Positions 15,630 to 24,436 of a DNA stretch of 64,000 nucleotides are shown one piece after another. How positions within the stretch are numbered: the first letter of the stretch is position 1; each line of letters opens with the position of its first letter. The stretch spans positions 338,014 through 402,013 of the forward strand of contig CAILKE010000004.1 of NCBI GenBank assembly GCA_903834765.1, read 5' to 3'. The stretch is from an uncultured Bacteroidota bacterium. GTDB lineage: Bacteria; Bacteroidota; Bacteroidia; B-17B0; Aurantibacillaceae. The notes beneath the pieces were generated by a model that was given only the letters and a program-made list of their open reading frames with translations, searched no databases and was not told the origin of the DNA. A program made the position numbers and the translations under genes.

Positions 15630-18098
15630 GTGAGAAACTTTAGCATATTCAACATACTTTTATCGTTAACAATTTTTACTAATTATTGTTTCGGACAAAA
15701 AACAACCGTTACGGGAACTATCGTTGATAAGATCACTAAAGACAGCATCCCGTTTGTATCCATTATTTTTAAGAATACCACCGCCGGCACAACTTCCAAT
15801 GAGTTTGGACGATATACATTGGAAACATCCAAAAAAACAGACTCTATCGTTGTTTTGTATTTAGGTTATAAAACACAAACAATTGCCATCAAGCGTAATA
15901 AAAGCCAACTCATAGATATAGCATTAGAGCCCGATAATTATAATTTAGCTGAGGTTACCATCAAACCAAAACGTAATCCTGCTTTTCGGATATTAGACAA
16001 TGTGGTAAGCCATAAAGATCAAAATAAATCATCTTTTGTCAATAGCTCTCAATGCGAAGAGTATGAGAAGTTTCAGATTTACTTCGGGAATTATTCCGAA
16101 AAGTTAACGAAACGAAAGCAATTCAAAAATTTTGAGTTTATGTTTCAAAATGCCGATAGCACGGCAGATGGCAAGCCTTTATTGCCAATTTATATGTCGG
16201 AAACGATTCGTCAAAACTTTAACTGCAATAACCCCAGTTTACATGACGCTATTTTGACGGCAGAAAAAACTACCGGAGAAAGCTATGAGCAGCTAACGGC
16301 CATTACCAATAAAATGGTTGAAAACACCTCTATTTATGATAATTTCTTTTTAATCTTAGATAAAAGTTTTATCTCGCCCATTACGGATAATTACCAATTG
16401 TATTATAAATATTATTTGGAAGACAGTATTATGATTGATAATAATCGCTGCTATCAAATACGTTTTGTGCCTAAATGGAAAGAGGATCTGGCTTTTTCGG
16501 GAACTATGTATATTCACGATACGACGTGGGCAGTAAAAAAAATATCGTACAAAATTAATAATGAAATCAATTTAAACTTTGTGAAAGATTTTTCAGTGAA
16601 TCAAGAGTTTGAAAAAGTGCAAGATACGTGGATGCAGAAAAAGATGGAAACTACAGCAACCATAAGCCCCTTAAAGCGCAAGAAGAGTCAGGAGTTTATG
16701 ATACACCGTGTAACGTCTTATAAAGATTTCATTGTCAATCAAACTGAAAGCATTGTTAAAAATCACGACGTTTTACAAAAAGACAAATCGATTGTTCTTC
16801 AAAAAGACGTTGCGTTTTGGCAAACAGCTAGACATGATTCGTTAAGTAAAAAGGAAAAAAACAATTATGTTATTGCCGACACGTTGAATTATGTGCCGGT
16901 TATTAAAAAAATTAAAAAGGCTGTTATTGCTTTTGCATCGGGCTATTTGGAGTTAGGTAAAATTAGTATTGGTCAAATTCATACCTTTTATAGTTTCAAT
17001 CCTATTGAGCAAGACCGTTTTAAGTTTGGATTAAAAACCAATAAATATTTTAACAAAAAATTCCAAATGGAAGGCTATGTGGCTTATGGTTCAAAGGATA
17101 AAAACTTTCAATATAAAGCATCTGCTATGTATGTATTTAATAAAGATAAAAACCGTACAACGCTTGGTGCAAGCTACTTGTATGATTTGGCTCAACTTGG
17201 CGTGAGCCCTAATTTAATTCAATTCGATAATATTTTAACTTCCTTAACGCGCACCAATCCATTTTCAAAACTGACATTAAACCGCGACTTAAAAGTATAT
17301 GTTGAAAAACAATGGACCGATAACATTACTAATAAGCTTATGTTATCTACTACTCAAATTAATGCTTTGGGAGAATTAGCATTTCATAAAAAACTGAATC
17401 AAACAGATACAGCCTATCAGAATTTACCGAATATCACTACTTCCGAAATAGCTTTAAACACAAGATTTTCATTTAAAGAAGACGTGGTGAATAGCGAATT
17501 TAAACAAACCTCCTTAGGTTCAAAATATCCTATTATAAATTTGAATGTCGTGTTTGGATTAAAGGATGTGTTTCATTCAAATTATGACTATCAAAAAATA
17601 AAATTAAATGTAAAAGGCACATTACGTTTGAATCCAATTGGGCACACTCAATACACCATTGAGGGCGGTAAATTATTTGGAACTGTTCCTTACCCTTTAT
17701 TGGAGCTTCATCCAGGGAATCAAACCTTAATTTACGATCCTGAATCTTTTAACTTAATGACTTATTTTGAGTTTGCCAGTAATCAGTATGCAAGCCTGTA
17801 TTTAGATCATCATTTTGATGGCTTTATCCTAAATAAAATTCCTTTAGTTAAGAAAGCAAAGTTACGTGAAGTGTTTTCGATGCATGGTGTTGTGGGAAAT
17901 TTACAAGATGCATATAAGCAGGAAATGATACTGCCTAAAGGTTTATCCGATGTATCAAAACCTTATATAGAATGTAGTGTTGGTTTAGAAAATATTTTTA
18001 AAGTGGTGCGGATCGATTATATTTGGCGAGTGACTCATTTCGCTGAAAACCCCAATAATAATTGGAGTATCAAGGCTAAACTGTATTTCTCTTTTTAG
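15630..18098 (+). CDS. DUF5686 outer-membrane protein with carboxypeptidase-regulatory-like domain
   Basis: It starts at GTG with signal peptide MRNFSIFNILLSLTIFTNYCFGQ. Residues ~25-110 are a carboxypeptidase-regulatory-like (CarboxypepD_reg) domain (TVTGTIVDKITKDSIPFVS, ending in the typical VTIKPKR). The remaining ~700 residues match the DUF5686 architecture: a mixed domain, then alternating strands typical of an outer-membrane barrel (FKFGLKTNKYFNKKFQMEGY), ending WSIKAKLYFSF. Members are common in Bacteroidota and their role is unknown. It resembles but is not a TonB-dependent receptor, since no plug is present. Confidence 0.85.
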   Translation: MRNFSIFNILLSLTIFTNYCFGQKTTVTGTIVDKITKDSIPFVSIIFKNTTAGTTSNEFGRYTLETSKKTDSIVVLYLGYKTQTIAIKRNKSQLIDIALEPDNYNLAEVTIKPKRNPAFRILDNVVSHKDQNKSSFVNSSQCEEYEKFQIYFGNYSEKLTKRKQFKNFEFMFQNADSTADGKPLLPIYMSETIRQNFNCNNPSLHDAILTAEKTTGESYEQLTAITNKMVENTSIYDNFFLILDKSFISPITDNYQLYYKYYLEDSIMIDNNRCYQIRFVPKWKEDLAFSGTMYIHDTTWAVKKISYKINNEINLNFVKDFSVNQEFEKVQDTWMQKKMETTATISPLKRKKSQEFMIHRVTSYKDFIVNQTESIVKNHDVLQKDKSIVLQKDVAFWQTARHDSLSKKEKNNYVIADTLNYVPVIKKIKKAVIAFASGYLELGKISIGQIHTFYSFNPIEQDRFKFGLKTNKYFNKKFQMEGYVAYGSKDKNFQYKASAMYVFNKDKNRTTLGASYLYDLAQLGVSPNLIQFDNILTSLTRTNPFSKLTLNRDLKVYVEKQWTDNITNKLMLSTTQINALGELAFHKKLNQTDTAYQNLPNITTSEIALNTRFSFKEDVVNSEFKQTSLGSKYPIINLNVVFGLKDVFHSNYDYQKIKLNVKGTLRLNPIGHTQYTIEGGKLFGTVPYPLLELHPGNQTLIYDPESFNLMTYFEFASNQYASLYLDHHFDGFILNKIPLVKKAKLREVFSMHGVVGNLQDAYKQEMILPKGLSDVSKPYIECSVGLENIFKVVRIDYIWRVTHFAENPNNNWSIKAKLYFSF

Positions 18099-18152
18099 TT
18101 AAAATTTAAGGCACTTTGATGTTTTTAGTAGACTTAAGCTATATGCGCCATA

Positions 18153-18350
18153 GCATGCGTTGGTAAGGGTGCGGTAGGCGTGAACGAACGGTGTGAACTG
18201 CAATTTTTTCGGTGGTATTGCGAAGAGATTTGTGCGAGAAAAGAATTGGAGTTGGTGTTCGTTCTTGTCACGCCAAGGCGTGATTCTTTCTTTTGGTCAA
18301 GCAAAAGAAAATAAAAAAATAAAATCCAGTGTTTTTATTAAAGAGTCAAA
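18153..18350. repeat. Dispersed ~200-bp intergenic repeat, copy 1
   Basis: It fills most of the 308-bp gap between two plus-strand genes. It matches 21069-21262 in the same orientation along its length (shared GGTGCGGTAGGCGTG, CAATTTTTTCGGTGG, then TCACGCCAAGGCGTGATT and TTTTGGTCAAGCAAAAGAAA). TCACGCCAAGGCGTGA is a perfect inverted repeat, and CTTTTGGTCAAGCAAAAG another imperfect one. I see no credible coding frame in it. Confidence 0.85.
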
Positions 18351-18406
18351 TTAAATTTTAAACTCAAACTTAAAATTGTAAATTAGCTCTCTTAAAAAAA
18401 TACATT

Positions 18407-19825
18407 TTGCAAAACATCAAAGATTATTTTAATACGCTTGCCTCTAAAAGAAAAGGACGTGGTTTATCCAATTATTATTGGAAAGAAATAACTAACTATT
18501 GTAATTATTTTTCGCACGACGATAGTTCGGTGCTTGAAGTTGGTTGTGGAAGTGGCGACTTATTAGCTGGGATTGCTGGATCTAAAAAAGTAGGTATTGA
18601 TTTTAGTGATTCGCAAATTGTCTGGGCTAAGGAGAAACATAAAGATAAGAACATAGATTTTTTAGTGATGGATGCTAATGACATTCAACTCTCTGAAACC
18701 TTTGATTTTATTATCATTAGTAACGTCATTGGATTTTTGGATGATGTGCAAGTGGTATTCGAACAACTGAAAAAAGTATCACATCCCAATACAAAAATTA
18801 TTGTACAATATTATAATTCGTTATGGGAACCTGCATTAAAATTTGCAGAAGTCATAGGCTTAAAAACAAAGACGCCAACGCAAAATTGGTTGAATAGCAA
18901 AGACGTGAATAACCTTTTATTTATTGCTGGTTTTGATGTTTACAGAAATACGAAGCGCTTTATTTTTCCTTTTTATATTCCTTTATTGGCTGAGTTATTT
19001 AACTTGGTATTAGCGAAGTTTCCTATTTTTAGATTCTTCAGTTTAAATACTTACTCCTTTGCAAAGCCCTTACCAGTAAGCAACGAAGCGGATTATAAAA
19101 CTAAATATTCGACAACGGTTGTTATTCCGGCTCGTAACGAAAGTGGTAATATTGAAAATGCCATTACACGTTTGCCTAAATTTGGTAAGCATGTAGAAAT
19201 TATTTTTATTGAAGGAAATAGTACAGATGACACCTGGGAAAAAATTCAGGAGATTCAACAAAAATATGCCTCAACGCATGATATTAAAATTGGTCAGCAA
19301 AAAGGAAAAGGCAAAGGAGATGCGGTAAGAGAAGGCTACAAGATAGCAACTGGCGATATCTTAATGATCTTAGATGCAGATTTAACTGTTCCGCCGGAAG
19401 ACATTCCTAAATTTTATGATGCGATTGCAGGAAGCAAAGGTGATTTCATTAATGGGACTCGCTTGGTATATCCTATGGATAAAGAAGCCATGCGCTTTTT
19501 GAATTTATTAGGTAATCATTTCTTTAGTTGGGCATTTACATGGTTATTAGAACAACGCTTTAAAGACACGCTTTGTGGTACGAAGGTGATGTTTAGAAAA
19601 GATTATGTGAAGCTGACAAAAAACAGAAAATACTTTGGTGAATTTGATCCCTTTGGTGATTTTGATTTATTATTTGGAGCACATAAATTGAATCTTAAAA
19701 TAGTAGAGATTCCCATTCGTTACCGAGAAAGAACCTACGGAAGCACCAATATTTCCCGCTTCAAACATGGATTGATCTTGTTACGTATGTGTGCTTTCGC
19801 TAGTAGAAAATGTAAATTTATTTAA
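18407..19825 (+). CDS. Fusion of class I SAM methyltransferase and family 2 glycosyltransferase
   Basis: The first ~215 residues are a methyltransferase with SAM motif I VLEVGCGSGDLLAGI and a later VMDANDIQ segment. Residues ~230-472 are a GT-A family 2 transferase (TVVIPARNESGNIENAI), with the metal-binding DAD in ILDADLTVPPED and the C-terminal RYRERTYGSTNISRFKHG, close to dolichyl/polyprenyl-phosphate mannose or glucose synthases. It acts at the cytoplasmic membrane face, presumably on a lipid-linked sugar. The start is TTG (18407): no ATG or GTG fits, and the next Met lies inside the methyltransferase. The gene for a conserved small protein follows 8 bp later. Confidence 0.85.
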   Translation: MQNIKDYFNTLASKRKGRGLSNYYWKEITNYCNYFSHDDSSVLEVGCGSGDLLAGIAGSKKVGIDFSDSQIVWAKEKHKDKNIDFLVMDANDIQLSETFDFIIISNVIGFLDDVQVVFEQLKKVSHPNTKIIVQYYNSLWEPALKFAEVIGLKTKTPTQNWLNSKDVNNLLFIAGFDVYRNTKRFIFPFYIPLLAELFNLVLAKFPIFRFFSLNTYSFAKPLPVSNEADYKTKYSTTVVIPARNESGNIENAITRLPKFGKHVEIIFIEGNSTDDTWEKIQEIQQKYASTHDIKIGQQKGKGKGDAVREGYKIATGDILMILDADLTVPPEDIPKFYDAIAGSKGDFINGTRLVYPMDKEAMRFLNLLGNHFFSWAFTWLLEQRFKDTLCGTKVMFRKDYVKLTKNRKYFGEFDPFGDFDLLFGAHKLNLKIVEIPIRYRERTYGSTNISRFKHGLILLRMCAFASRKCKFI

Positions 19826-19833
19826 TCATTAGT

Positions 19834-20289
19834 ATGCAAAAGATTTGGATATATACACTAAGCAAGCAATTAGCAGCTGAACAAGAACAGGAATTAAAAA
19901 CTGCTTGCCAAAATTTTGTAAGCACTTGGACAGCCCACGATGTGAGCCTTGATGCATCTTACGAATTATATAAACACCGTTTATTGATATTTAAAGTGGA
20001 TGAAGCAAATTATAATGCCAGTGGTTGCAGTATTGACAAGCAATTACGCTTAGTAAAAGAATTGGAACAGAAATTTGACATCGAATTATTAAATCGGTTG
20101 TTGGTAGCCTATGAAACCAACGATGAAATCAATGTGGTAAAAAACACACGCATTGCCGAATTGATAGTAAATGGGCTTGTTACAGAGCATACCTTGGTTT
20201 TTGACAATACCATCACGGATGCAAAAGATTTAGTATCGAATTGGAAAAAACCTTTAGGTCAAACTTACTTAGCGAAGTATTTGGTTTAA
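19834..20289 (+). CDS. Conserved Bacteroidota protein of unknown function
   Basis: A soluble 151-residue protein with the conserved phrases RVWIY-like KIWIYTLSKQL, CQNFVSTWTAHDVSL and ASGCSIDKQLRLVKELE. Homologs in Bacteroidota are often labelled ABC transporter ATPase, but no Walker motifs are present, so I do not use that name. It is 8 bp after the methyltransferase-glycosyltransferase gene and probably in the same transcript. Its end overlaps the convergent deacetylase gene by 4 bp. Confidence 0.75.
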   Translation: MQKIWIYTLSKQLAAEQEQELKTACQNFVSTWTAHDVSLDASYELYKHRLLIFKVDEANYNASGCSIDKQLRLVKELEQKFDIELLNRLLVAYETNDEINVVKNTRIAELIVNGLVTEHTLVFDNTITDAKDLVSNWKKPLGQTYLAKYLV

Positions 20290-21038
20290 GTAATAGAATT
20301 GCTAAACGCATAGCCCTTCTCTTTTATAGCAGGAATAAGCTTTTCAAGCAATTGAGGCATAAACTCTAAGCGATCGTGTAACAAAATAATTGCGCCGGGT
20401 TTTAATTGTGATAAAACGCGTTGTTTTATTTTTTCTATATCATTGGTAGAAGTATCATAGCTTCTGATATTCCAACCAACAGATTGCAACTTTAATTTTT
20501 TTATAGCCTTCGCAATATTAGGATTGGTAACGCCATACGGCGGTCTAAATAATTGAGGACTTGCTTGATAAGCATTAATTAATTGCTGACAATTAGCTAT
20601 ATCATTCGTTACTTTTTTCGTGCTCCATACATCAAACCAAAACGCATGAGAGTAACTGTGATTTGCCAATTGATGACCATCATCTACTATTTGTTTTAAA
20701 ATAATTTCGTTACCTACTATGTTTTTTCCGATGACACAAAACAATGCCTTCACATCATGTTTTTTCAAAACTTCTAAAACCTTTGCCGTATGTGGGTTAT
20801 GCGGACCATCATCAAAGGTTAATAGTACTTTTTTTTCAGTTGTAGCTAAGGAGTTGATGGATGTTAAATGGAAATTGAATTGGATAAAATAAGCGCCAAT
20901 AGATTGAATTAGAAGGAATATAAAAAGTAATCCCGACAGATACCAATAACTCAAATGATGGCTGTCTTTAAAAATAAAAAAGGCAATGACGCCAATGAAA
21001 AAAACAACTGTTGTGGGTATAAATTGGTTCTTTAACAT
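20286..21038 (-). CDS. Membrane-anchored polysaccharide deacetylase (NodB domain)
   Basis: Two hydrophobic segments (residues ~8-23 and 32-52) precede a NodB homology domain. Motif 1 is LTFDDGPH (D76 as base, D77 for metal). Motif 2 is HSYSH (H127 and H131, metal ligands). RPPYG is motif 3 and LLHDRLE is near motif 5. It would remove N-acetyl groups from a cell-envelope polysaccharide or peptidoglycan on the outer face of the inner membrane. The glycan is unknown. It is convergent with the gene at 19834 and followed upstream by the ~200-bp repeat. Confidence 0.88.
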   Translation of the reverse strand: MLKNQFIPTTVVFFIGVIAFFIFKDSHHLSYWYLSGLLFIFLLIQSIGAYFIQFNFHLTSINSLATTEKKVLLTFDDGPHNPHTAKVLEVLKKHDVKALFCVIGKNIVGNEIILKQIVDDGHQLANHSYSHAFWFDVWSTKKVTNDIANCQQLINAYQASPQLFRPPYGVTNPNIAKAIKKLKLQSVGWNIRSYDTSTNDIEKIKQRVLSQLKPGAIILLHDRLEFMPQLLEKLIPAIKEKGYAFSNSIT

Positions 21039-21068
21039 TTTCAGTGAAATTGAGTTAAATAAACTAAC

Positions 21069-21262
21069 GCATACGTTAGTAATGGTGCGGTAGGCGTGGA
21101 CGAACGGAGCGAACTACAATTTTTTCGGTGGCATTGCGAAGGGCTCTTTGCGAGAAAAGAATTGGAGTTGGCGTTTGTCCTTGTCACGCCAAGGCGTGAT
21201 TGTTTCTTTTGGTCAAGCAAAAGAAAATAAAAAATAAATTCCAATGTCTTTGTTGAAGAGCT
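21069..21262. repeat. Dispersed ~200-bp intergenic repeat, copy 2
   Basis: Same unit as 18153-18350 in direct orientation, with small differences throughout. It again fills an intergenic gap. A 78-codon minus-strand frame across it is an artefact of the repeat. TCACGCCAAGGCGTGA is conserved exactly. Confidence 0.85.
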
Positions 21263-21270
21263 TAAAAATT

Positions 21271-22332
21271 TTAACATTGACTCACTAACATAAACGAATA
21301 ATTAACGCCGCCATATTGATTAATGACTAGCACGTGCTTAATGTGTTTAGGTTCAGAACCAGCAATAACAATAGATTGAGGCAATTGTTGTTTTTGAATT
21401 AATTTAGTAGCTACCCACATCGCAAATGCAGATGCGGTATAAAATTCGCCACACAAATTTTTAAAACTAGCAATGGCTGTGTTGGTGGTTAGTTTGGGGA
21501 GTAATTCATTAAGATATTTATCAAAATGTTGATTGCCGCAAAAGCCCATCAACGTGACATCTATATCGGAAAGTGTTAAGTTGTATAGTTTTAAAAATAC
21601 AATTAACTTTTCAAAAATATCTTCTGAGGTCTTTGGTTTATAAAGTGTTTTAATGCCATCAATAGCCGCAATACTTTTATCTGATTTATGTTTTGATAAT
21701 AAAAAGAAAGTAGATCCTTCGCTCAATTGCACACCATTAGAGGTTGATTGATGAATTGGCATTGTCGTATCTTGAATTTGTAACTTAAGAGCGCGTCTGT
21801 TAAGCGTTACAAAATTTGGGGTATGCTCTTCTATACCGCCAACTAAAATAGTTTCCTTACCTTCTTCAAAAAGCATTAACGCATCAAGCACACAGCTTTC
21901 AAAAGAAAAGCCTCTATGAACATAAGTAAAATTGTAATCATGGCATTTCATGATTAAGGCTATTTGTGAGCCTACTGTATTATGTGTGGATTGAATAAAT
22001 GAAGTTGGTGTTAAAAACTGTTCGTTGTTATCTAGCATTGCTAATAAAAAACGTTCACTATCTTCAAAACAACCCAAACCAGTCCCCGTAATAATTGCAT
22101 CTACTTTTTGAGCATCCGCATCTATAATAGCCAAATTAGCGGTCGTAACGCCCATCTTAATGGCTCGCCCCATACGACGAATTAAGTTGGGAGCAATATG
22201 ATCTTTATAGGATGGTTCTATCGCAGAGAAATAATCGCCATTAGCAGGCGTAATCGTATCAAAATACCATGAATCATCAATGGTGTTTTGAGCAGATATA
22301 CAACTGATGCCGTTTATGTATGCTTTAGTCAT
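21271..22332 (-). CDS. Degenerate ketosynthase-like protein (chain-length-factor-like)
   Basis: I choose the ATG at 22332 (MTKAYINGISCISAQNT), because this aligns with the N-termini of ketosynthases and removes a 47-bp overlap with the upstream gene; a longer frame to 22386 exists. The protein has the thiolase-like fold (LVGGIEEHTPNFV; LSEGSTFFLLS). However, the active-site Cys is absent (the region reads YVHRGFSFESC), and the HGT and GH motifs are lost. It is therefore likely a non-catalytic partner of the neighbouring ketosynthase. Similar proteins occur in aryl-polyene and flexirubin clusters. Last gene of the operon. Confidence 0.8.
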   Translation of the reverse strand: MTKAYINGISCISAQNTIDDSWYFDTITPANGDYFSAIEPSYKDHIAPNLIRRMGRAIKMGVTTANLAIIDADAQKVDAIITGTGLGCFEDSERFLLAMLDNNEQFLTPTSFIQSTHNTVGSQIALIMKCHDYNFTYVHRGFSFESCVLDALMLFEEGKETILVGGIEEHTPNFVTLNRRALKLQIQDTTMPIHQSTSNGVQLSEGSTFFLLSKHKSDKSIAAIDGIKTLYKPKTSEDIFEKLIVFLKLYNLTLSDIDVTLMGFCGNQHFDKYLNELLPKLTTNTAIASFKNLCGEFYTASAFAMWVATKLIQKQQLPQSIVIAGSEPKHIKHVLVINQYGGVNYSFMLVSQC

Positions 22333-22339
22333 GCGTGTA

Positions 22340-23533
22340 TTATACTTTTTTAAATAAGAGTGATGAACAATTTCCTCCAAAACCAAAAGAGTTTGAAAGC
22401 ACTATATTAATAGGTGTTTTCAGTAATTCGTGAATAGGAGTTAAATTTAAAGAAGCGATGGGTGTTGTGAAATTTAAGTTCGGAAATATCGTTTGATGTT
22501 GTAAAGATAAAACAGAAATAACCGCTTCAATACTTGCTGCTGCCGCTAATGTATGCCCTGTATAGGCTTTCGTGGAGCTGAATTTAGGAATTTGATTACC
22601 AAATACAGCAACTGTAGCCATTCCCTCCGATAGATCATTGTTTGGTGTGCCAGTGCCATGCATATTGATATAATCAACTTGTGATGGATTTAGTCCACTC
22701 ATTGCTAACGCTTGCTGAATAGCTAAGGTAGCGCCATAACCTTCAGGCGAGGATGCTGTTTGATGGTAAGCATCATTGGCATTCGCATAGCCTATAATTT
22801 CGGTTAATGGTTTTCCTTGTCTTTTATTTAAAGCCTCTTCCCCTTCAATTACTAGGAACGCAGCGCCTTCACCTAAATTTAATCCTTTACGATTTTCATC
22901 AAAAGGCTTACACCATTCTCTGTCTAAAATCATTAAAGTATTAAATCCATTGAAGGTAAATTTTGATAAAGCATCAACGCCTCCTACAACTACTCTGTCT
23001 AATTGCCCGTGCTTAATCATTCTACAGCCTAGCATAATGGCATTGGCAGCAGATGAACATGCGGTAGATATGGTTGTGACATAATCCACATTACCAATGT
23101 AATCAGCAATGCGTTCTGTGCTATAACCACAATCATGAGTATCGATCACACTTAAGTGGTCTGTTTTTTCAAATAATTCTTTGTAATACAACTCAGTTAT
23201 GCCCATCCCGGCAACGGTTGTAGAGGATATCAATCCTGTACGTAAGCCATCTTTGGTATCAATCCCTGAATGAATAACCGCTTCTTTAGCTGCTATCATT
23301 GCGAGGTAAGTATTTCGGTTGTATTCAGGATTTGAATCTTTTACTAAATCAGCTAAGTCTTTATTAGATAAATTAATTTCACCTGCTAAAAATTCTTCTT
23401 TATAGCGAGTGGTTAAATGATTAATTTTTCCAATGCCGGTTTTTGATTGAGATAGAGATAAAAAGCCTTCGGACACCGTGTTACCAAGTGCCGAAATCAT
23501 TCCTAATCCTGTAATATAAACCCGCTGCGACAA
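22340..23533 (-). CDS. Beta-ketoacyl-ACP synthase (FabF-like, complete active site)
   Basis: A 397-residue ketosynthase with the full Cys-His-His triad: STACSS (C159), MHGTGTPNND (H292) and AYTGHTLAAAA (H327). It would elongate a carrier-bound acyl chain by decarboxylative condensation. It lies 6 bp after the ACP gene and 7 bp before the degenerate ketosynthase-like gene, a typical KS plus chain-length-factor arrangement. The set resembles aryl-polyene/flexirubin operons rather than housekeeping fatty acid synthesis, since no fabD, fabG or malonyl transferase is here. Confidence 0.9.
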   Translation of the reverse strand: MSQRVYITGLGMISALGNTVSEGFLSLSQSKTGIGKINHLTTRYKEEFLAGEINLSNKDLADLVKDSNPEYNRNTYLAMIAAKEAVIHSGIDTKDGLRTGLISSTTVAGMGITELYYKELFEKTDHLSVIDTHDCGYSTERIADYIGNVDYVTTISTACSSAANAIMLGCRMIKHGQLDRVVVGGVDALSKFTFNGFNTLMILDREWCKPFDENRKGLNLGEGAAFLVIEGEEALNKRQGKPLTEIIGYANANDAYHQTASSPEGYGATLAIQQALAMSGLNPSQVDYINMHGTGTPNNDLSEGMATVAVFGNQIPKFSSTKAYTGHTLAAAASIEAVISVLSLQHQTIFPNLNFTTPIASLNLTPIHELLKTPINIVLSNSFGFGGNCSSLLFKKV

Positions 23534-23539
23534 AATAGA

Positions 23540-23797
23540 TTATCCTTTTCCTTGTGCTTTAATATATTCAGCCATTGTACGTAAAGATTGGAAAATAACT
23601 TTACCATCTTTCGGATCTTCTATTTTAATACCATAATGTTTTTCCAATAATACAATAAGCTCTAAAGCATCAATAGAATCAAGGCCTAAACCTTCGCCAA
23701 ATAATGGAGAATCGGCACTTACTTCATCAGGATTAACCTCTGCTAAATTAAGTTGTTCGATAATTTGTTTTTTTAATTTTTCGATTAATGCGTCCAT
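23540..23797 (-). CDS. Acyl carrier protein
   Basis: An 85-residue carrier protein. The phosphopantetheine attachment serine is S41 in GLGLDSIDALEL, a DSI variant of the common DSL. It overlaps the end of the preceding KS-N-like gene by 13 bp and ends 6 bp before the complete ketosynthase. It presumably holds the growing chain in this pathway. Confidence 0.93.
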   Translation of the reverse strand: MDALIEKLKKQIIEQLNLAEVNPDEVSADSPLFGEGLGLDSIDALELIVLLEKHYGIKIEDPKDGKVIFQSLRTMAEYIKAQGKG

Positions 23798-24432
23798 AAT
23801 GTTTGATTATATAATTGGTTAACAGTTGATTGATTAAGAGGTTTAAAAATAACATTTTTATTTAAATATTCTCCGTTTTCCACTAAAAAAATAAAGGCTT
23901 CATAGCTATCACCATCTACTTCAATCCAACCAATAATAGCAGCTTCAGCATATTGACCGAGGAGTATATCCGCATAGTTTACTAAGAGCTGAGCGTCCAT
24001 TTTTTCAGTCACAAAAAAAGCATTCTCTCCGGTTAGCTTATGTTTAATGGCTATTTCACCAATAACAATATTTGGCAAGGTATACACAAATACAGTTGGC
24101 GATGGAAAATAATTTGATTTATCAGCAATTGATGCTTGATATTGCCTGTCTGTTTCCAAGCTAGATGCGGAATTAGAAAGTACGATAGCTGTTTTAGTTA
24201 GCGATGAGTTTGTTAAAAATGAACTGTTTTGTAATGCAAATTCAGTGCATAATAATCCTAATTTGCATTGTGCATCCATTTTGTGAAACTTGGGATAGAT
24301 TATCCCCATTGACTTGTAGGCTTCTGATAAAAATTCTGACAAGCTGTGTGTAGGTTCAGTTTTGAAAATAAGTTCACCATTAACAGCTACCTGATGATGT
24401 TTGATATGGGCGTATGAAGTGATGATATACAT
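23785..24432 (-). CDS. Ketosynthase N-domain-like protein (Ketoacyl-synt_2 type)
   Basis: A 215-residue protein resembling only the N-terminal half of a ketosynthase: LCTEFALQN, TAIVLSNSASSLETDRQY, then NIVIGEIAIKHKLTGENAFFV. It has no catalytic Cys or His. Such short proteins (PF13723-like) are a recurring part of aryl-polyene and flexirubin clusters. The function is not established; a chain-length or scaffold role is inferred. It sits 4 bp after the Fic gene and overlaps the ACP gene. Confidence 0.7.
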   Translation of the reverse strand: MYIITSYAHIKHHQVAVNGELIFKTEPTHSLSEFLSEAYKSMGIIYPKFHKMDAQCKLGLLCTEFALQNSSFLTNSSLTKTAIVLSNSASSLETDRQYQASIADKSNYFPSPTVFVYTLPNIVIGEIAIKHKLTGENAFFVTEKMDAQLLVNYADILLGQYAEAAIIGWIEVDGDSYEAFIFLVENGEYLNKNVIFKPLNQSTVNQLYNQTLWTH

Positions 24433-24436
24433 GCTT

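Noticed and set aside
19834..20289. ABC transporter ATPase name used for homologs
   Set aside because: No Walker A, Walker B or signature motif is present.
21041..21277. 78-codon minus-strand frame
   Set aside because: It lies over the ~200-bp dispersed repeat, which is also present at 18153 without a matching intact frame.
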